Assembly: GCA_946887385.1 (NCBI GenBank)
Contig: CAMPKU010000180.1
Location: 1 to 9,424, forward strand
Source: an uncultured Gammaproteobacteria bacterium
GTDB taxonomy: Bacteria; Pseudomonadota; Gammaproteobacteria; Rariloculales; Rariloculaceae
Length of the DNA stretch: 9,424 nucleotides
Direction of reading: 5' to 3'
Numbering within the stretch: position 1 is the first letter of the stretch; each line of letters starts with the position of its first letter. A model generated the notes under the pieces. That model was given only the letters and a program-made list of their open reading frames with translations, was not told the DNA's origin and did not search any database. Positions 6,380 through 9,424 of the stretch are shown piece by piece. The position numbers were made by a program, and so were the translations under genes.

Positions 6380-6407
6380 TTGCGGCGCCGGCCGGCGAGC
6401 CTATAAT
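6380..6407 (+). promoter_or_regulatory. Sigma70-like promoter ahead of the MFS transporter
   Basis: A perfect -10 TATAAT (6402-6407) follows a -35-like TTGCGG (6380-6385) with a 16-bp spacer. The -10 stands out because the surrounding 194-bp spacer is almost entirely G+C. A start near 6414 gives an 78-nt leader before the transporter ATG. This makes the transporter block a transcription unit separate from prx-dps. Confidence 0.62.
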
Positions 6408-6491
6408 CGCGCCCGTGCCCGCCGGCGCCCCGCCGTTCGGGCATTCACCAGCGAGGAGCCGCCGGCGCATCCTGCGCGTCGCGCGTGTTGT

Positions 6492-7937
6492 ATGCCTGCG
6501 GGCCAGTTCTCGAAGGACCCGACTGTCGACAAAGCCCTGCGCCACTCCGTGCGCGACGGCATGGCTTATGCCGTGCAAGTCGGCGCCGGCGAGACGTACT
6601 TCTCGGCGTTCGCGCTATTCCTGCGAGCGACCGCGCCGCAGATCGCGCTGCTCAGCACCCTACCGCTCCTGCTCGCATCATCTGCGCAGCTGTTCTCCGC
6701 CTGGATAGGCAATTACGTGGGCCGGCGGCGGCTCGTGCTCATGGGATGCGCGCTCCAGGCGCTGCTCTGGCTGCCGATCATCCTGCTGCCCGTGCTCATC
6801 GACGGGTACGTGATCCCGGCGCTGCTCGTGCTGCTGGTGCTCTATCACAGCGCCAACAATCTGGCGGCGCCGCAGTGGACGAGCATCATGCGCGACCTCG
6901 TGTCGGAACGCCGGCGCGGCCGTTACTTCGCGCATCGCACCAGGCTCATGACGGTTGCCACGTTCGCGGGCCTCATCACCTGCGGCTTGATCCTGCACCA
7001 GCTCGATACCGCGGGCCGAACCTACTTCGGCTTCGTGGTCATTTTTCTCATCGCGTTCGCCGCCCGAACGGTGTCGGTCTACCACCTCACTTTCCTGCAC
7101 GAGAAACCGCCCACCACGACGGCGCCCGACATGCACATCGAGCATTGGTGGCGCAGCCTGCGCTCGACAGGTGCGATTGGATTCTCCGGCTATGTGGCGC
7201 TCATGAATGCGGCCGTGGGCATTTCGGCGCCGTTTTTCACGGTGTATATGCTGCGCGACCTTGCGCTCAGCTACTTCGAGTTCACGGTGCTCACCGGCAC
7301 GAGCGTGTTCGTGCAGTTTTTGATGCTCACCACGTGGGGCCGCATTGCGGACGTCTACGGCAACCGGCTGATCCTCATCGTCACGAGCATCACGCTGCCG
7401 ATCGTGCCGTCGCTGTGGCTGCTCTCTGACGAGTTTTGGGCACTCATTCTGTTTCAGGCGCTCTCGGGCCTTTCGTGGTCCGGCTTCACGCTGTCGGCCG
7501 GCAACCTGCTGTACGAGCTTGTGCCGCAGACGCGGCGTGCCGCGTACGTAGCGTTCCACAACGTGGGCACGGCGGCCGGCGTGTTCGCCGGCGCCATGCT
7601 CGGGGCATTGCTCGAGCTCGTGCTGCCGGCGCGCGGCGTGCTGCTCGGCGAATCGTCTACCCTGAGCAACCTGCTCTATCTGTTCGTTATTTCCGGCATC
7701 GCACGCGCGATTCTCGCGGCGCTCCTCGCTCGTCGCGTGCGGGAGTTGCGCAAGCCGCGGCGCGCGATGTCGGCGCCGGCTCTGGTGCTGCGCGTGACCG
7801 GGTTAAACGCAATGGTGGGCGTCATCTATGACTTCATTGGCCGGCCGCCGAACGAAGGCGACGACCGCGACGAGCCCTCCCCGGCACGCGGCGAAGCGGC
7901 AAGCCCCAAAAAAGGCGACAATGCGTCCGGTGCATAA
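6492..7937 (+). CDS. MFS transporter, substrate unknown
   Basis: This 481-residue inner-membrane protein has about 12 predicted transmembrane segments (roughly 25-45, 50-71, 80-103, 107-122, 153-169, 178-198, 228-251, 262-281, 293-312, 315-337, 351-378, 391-413). Major facilitator loop motifs occur in both halves: GNYVGRRR at 73-80 and GRIADVYGNR at 283-292. The charged cytoplasmic stretch RDLVSERRRGRYFAHRTRL at 134-152, followed by the central linker at 200-226, is also typical. The tail beyond 413 is long, with a hydrophobic patch at 428-449 and a charged, probably disordered end. Nothing in the sequence fixes the substrate. No Shine-Dalgarno is close to the ATG at 6492; GAGGAG at 6453-6458 is 33 nt away, and there is no other in-frame start between them. 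The next in-frame ATG would begin at residue 24. It is first in a same-strand run with the EF-hand gene 18 bp downstream. Confidence 0.88.
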   Translation: MPAGQFSKDPTVDKALRHSVRDGMAYAVQVGAGETYFSAFALFLRATAPQIALLSTLPLLLASSAQLFSAWIGNYVGRRRLVLMGCALQALLWLPIILLPVLIDGYVIPALLVLLVLYHSANNLAAPQWTSIMRDLVSERRRGRYFAHRTRLMTVATFAGLITCGLILHQLDTAGRTYFGFVVIFLIAFAARTVSVYHLTFLHEKPPTTTAPDMHIEHWWRSLRSTGAIGFSGYVALMNAAVGISAPFFTVYMLRDLALSYFEFTVLTGTSVFVQFLMLTTWGRIADVYGNRLILIVTSITLPIVPSLWLLSDEFWALILFQALSGLSWSGFTLSAGNLLYELVPQTRRAAYVAFHNVGTAAGVFAGAMLGALLELVLPARGVLLGESSTLSNLLYLFVISGIARAILAALLARRVRELRKPRRAMSAPALVLRVTGLNAMVGVIYDFIGRPPNEGDDRDEPSPARGEAASPKKGDNASGA

Positions 7938-7955
7938 CGGCCGGGAGCCGCGTCC

Positions 7956-8189
7956 ATGGCGAAGAACAAACCGAACGAAGAAGAGCTCGACGAGCTGCGC
8001 GAAGCCTTCGATTACAACGACCGCGACGGCGACGGCCGCATCCAGCTCGACGAATTCTCCGCGATGCTCGACGAGCTAGAGGCCGACATGTCGGCAGCCG
8101 AGGTCGAGATCGGCTTCAAAGACATCGATACGAACGACGACGGTCTCGTCGATTTCCAGGAGTTCGTGGCCTGGTGGGGCGAGGACTAG
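7956..8189 (+). CDS. Small two-EF-hand calcium-binding protein
   Basis: This acidic 77-residue protein consists of one EF-hand pair. Loop 1 is DRDGDGRIQLDE (22-33) and loop 2 is DTNDDGLVDFQE (58-69). Both have the canonical pattern: Asp at 1, Asp/Asn at 3, Asp at 5, Gly at 6, Ile/Val at 8 and Glu at 12, so both should bind Ca2+. Helices flank each loop (ELREAF before loop 1, EVEIGFKD before loop 2). No signal peptide or membrane segment is seen, so it should be cytoplasmic, a calmodulin-like half-molecule that may dimerise. GGGAG lies 8 nt before the ATG. It starts 18 bp after the transporter stop, suggesting co-transcription and perhaps Ca2+-dependent regulation of that transporter, which is inference. 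The calcium-binding call is secure; the target is unknown. Confidence 0.9.
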   Translation: MAKNKPNEEELDELREAFDYNDRDGDGRIQLDEFSAMLDELEADMSAAEVEIGFKDIDTNDDGLVDFQEFVAWWGED

Positions 8190-8249
8190 CGCGGTACGCG
8201 AGCCTTACGCTAGTGTTTGCGCTCGAGTGCCAGGGATAGGGAGTAGCTC

Positions 8250-8630
8250 ATGCGAACGCGTCATCGCACCTCACTCGTCGCCGTGGTTGCGGCCTCGTTG
8301 CTCGTGGCTTCTTTGCCGAGGGGGGCCGTTGCCGGCGTGATCACGACGCAGCAATACCTCACGGCCGTCGACCGCGAAGCCGCGCTGGCCCGCATCGACG
8401 CCGTGCTCGCTCGTGAAGAAGTACGCACTAGGCTGGAGCACTACGGCGTCGACCCCGTGGCAGCCGATGAACGCATCGCAGCACTGACGGATCAGGAGCT
8501 ATCGCTGCTCGCCACGGAGCTCGAGAACCTGCCGGCCGGAGGCGACTTGCTCGGCGTGGTCGGCATCGTGTTCATCGTGCTGCTGATCCTCGAGCTCGTC
8601 GGCGTCATTGATATCTTCAGCAGGATCTAG
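8250..8630 (+). CDS. PA2779-family exported membrane protein, function unknown
   Basis: This 126-residue protein has a signal peptide (basic MRTRHR, hydrophobic 8-22, probable cleavage after AVA at 28). A helical, charged periplasmic segment at 30-95 includes LEHYGVDPVAADERIAALTDQELSLLATELENLPAGGD. A strongly hydrophobic C-terminal helix spans about 99-121. This layout, with the LPAGGD junction before the terminal helix, matches the PA2779 family named after P. aeruginosa, whose members sit beside PA2778-type cysteine peptidases, as here. AGGGAG lies 6 nt before the ATG. A 60-bp spacer separates it from the EF-hand gene; that spacer shows no clear promoter or terminator. The coding region overlaps the next gene by 23 bp. 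Family recognition is good, but I know of no biochemical function. Confidence 0.82.
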   Translation: MRTRHRTSLVAVVAASLLVASLPRGAVAGVITTQQYLTAVDREAALARIDAVLAREEVRTRLEHYGVDPVAADERIAALTDQELSLLATELENLPAGGDLLGVVGIVFIVLLILELVGVIDIFSRI

Positions 8631-9424
8631 CGCCGCGGTTGTCCTCGCCGCGCTCAGCGTGTGCGGCTGCGCCGGCGCGCCGCAATTGCCGCCGGACGCG
8701 CGTGTCGAAGAGCTGACGGCCGTTCCGTTCTTCCCGCAAACCGACTACCAGTGCGGGCCCGCGGCGCTCGCCACCGTGCTGAAGCACGCCGGGGCGAACG
8801 TCGATGCCGATGGCCTCGTGCGCGAGGTTTACGTGGAAGGGCTGCGGGGCAGTCTCCAGCCCGAGCTGCTCGGCGCCACGCGCCGTCATGGCTTCATCCC
8901 GTACGTGCTCGCGCCCGAAGCGGACGCGCTCGTCGCGGAGCTCGCCGCACGCCGCCCCGTGCTCGTGCTTCAAAATCTCGGAATCGACCGCGTGCCGGTG
9001 TGGCATTACGCCGTGGTCGTCGGCGTGGACGGCGACGACGTAATCCTTCGCTCCGGAACCGAGCAACGGCGCGTGGAGCGCGGCACGCGGTTCTTGCGCT
9101 CCTGGCAGCGCGGCTCGAATTGGGCGTTCGTGGCCGTCGAGCCCGGCGAGCTGCCCGCAAGCGCAACGGCGGGCGCGTACGTGCGCGCACTGGCGGGCAC
9201 CGAGCCGCTGCTCGAGCCCTCCGCCGCGCAGCGCAGCTATCGCGCGGCGCTCGAGCGTTGGCCCGACGACGAGCTGGTGCTGTTCGCGGCGGCCGGCCAG
9301 CGCCATGCGGCCCGCGACCTGGCCGGCGCCACCACTTTGTACCGGCGGTTGTTGGCCAAGGCGCCGCAGCACGCCGCCGCCCGCAACAACCTGGCGAACG
9401 TGCTCACGGAGCGCGGCTGCCATG
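8608..9424 (+). CDS. PA2778-family C39-like cysteine peptidase with TPR repeats (cut by right window edge)
   Basis: The frame is open from 8587 to the window edge and no stop is reached. A hydrophobic N-terminus (AAVVLAALSVCGC) ends in a probable lipobox (VCGC, Cys21). The peptidase domain starts at PFFPQTDYQCGPAALATVL, the papain-like C39 active-site pattern with catalytic Cys49. The His motif is WHYAVVVGVDGDD (His133), followed by DVILRSGT; the third catalytic residue is not clear to me. From about 200 on the chain turns into TPR-like helices (LYRRLLAKAPQHAAARNNLANVL). This peptidase-then-TPR order and the adjacent PA2779-type gene identify the PA2778 family. No ATG or GTG precedes the signal-like segment; the only usable start seen is TTG at 8608, inside the previous gene, so the start is uncertain. 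The n-region from that start lacks the usual Lys/Arg. Confidence 0.82.
   Translation, partial: MISSAGSSAAVVLAALSVCGCAGAPQLPPDARVEELTAVPFFPQTDYQCGPAALATVLKHAGANVDADGLVREVYVEGLRGSLQPELLGATRRHGFIPYVLAPEADALVAELAARRPVLVLQNLGIDRVPVWHYAVVVGVDGDDVILRSGTEQRRVERGTRFLRSWQRGSNWAFVAVEPGELPASATAGAYVRALAGTEPLLEPSAAQRSYRAALERWPDDELVLFAAAGQRHAARDLAGATTLYRRLLAKAPQHAAARNNLANVLTERGCH

Noticed and set aside
6485..7429. 314-codon plus-strand open frame overlapping the transporter
   Set aside because: Its His/Arg/Ala-rich translation has no membrane pattern, while the +1-shifted frame gives a complete MFS protein.
8617..9423. 268-codon minus-strand open frame at the right edge
   Set aside because: The plus strand encodes a clear C39-like peptidase with catalytic Cys and His motifs and TPRs; the minus reading has no recognisable domain.
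1..9424. Search by eye for tRNA, rRNA, CRISPR repeats, insertion-sequence ends and attachment sites
   Set aside because: No cloverleaf, regularly spaced repeats, transposase motifs or flanking duplications were seen; composition and codon use look uniform across the window.

Overview
The window is about two-thirds G+C, densely coded and entirely chromosomal-housekeeping in character. The gene set points to a gammaproteobacterium, perhaps of the Xanthomonadales/Nevskiales/Steroidobacterales side: PBP1B followed by a TPR lipoprotein, OxyR with a classical tandem operator, a peroxiredoxin-glutaredoxin fusion, and the PA2779/PA2778 pair named after Pseudomonas aeruginosa loci. This placement is inference from gene content. 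I saw no mobile element, tRNA, rRNA or CRISPR array.

Left block (1-1116, minus strand): a ferredoxin-NADP reductase is followed, 56 bp downstream, by the N-terminus of an S41-type lipoprotein peptidase that runs off the left edge. A 123-bp divergent spacer with a G+C-only palindrome separates this block from the next.

Cell-wall block (1240-4043, plus strand): mrcB encodes the bifunctional peptidoglycan synthase PBP1B. Its stop codon overlaps (ATGA) the start of a Pro-rich TPR lipoprotein that looks like an LpoP-type PBP1B activator. Synthase and probable outer-membrane activator are translationally coupled.

Peroxide-defence block (4023-6297): oxyR (minus) faces a peroxiredoxin-glutaredoxin fusion gene and dps (plus, 29 bp apart). 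The shared spacer holds a 37-bp tandem OxyR operator with exact 15-7-15 geometry. The simplest reading is that oxidised OxyR activates prx-dps, giving peroxide removal plus iron sequestration and DNA protection, and may control its own gene. The oxyR 3' end overlaps the lipoprotein gene tail-to-tail by 21 bp.

Right block (6380-9424, plus strand): a sigma70-like promoter with a perfect TATAAT precedes an MFS transporter, a 77-residue two-EF-hand protein, a PA2779-family membrane protein, and a PA2778-family C39-like peptidase/TPR lipoprotein cut by the right edge. The EF-hand gene sits 18 bp after the transporter; the last two genes overlap. The function of this block is the least understood part of the window.
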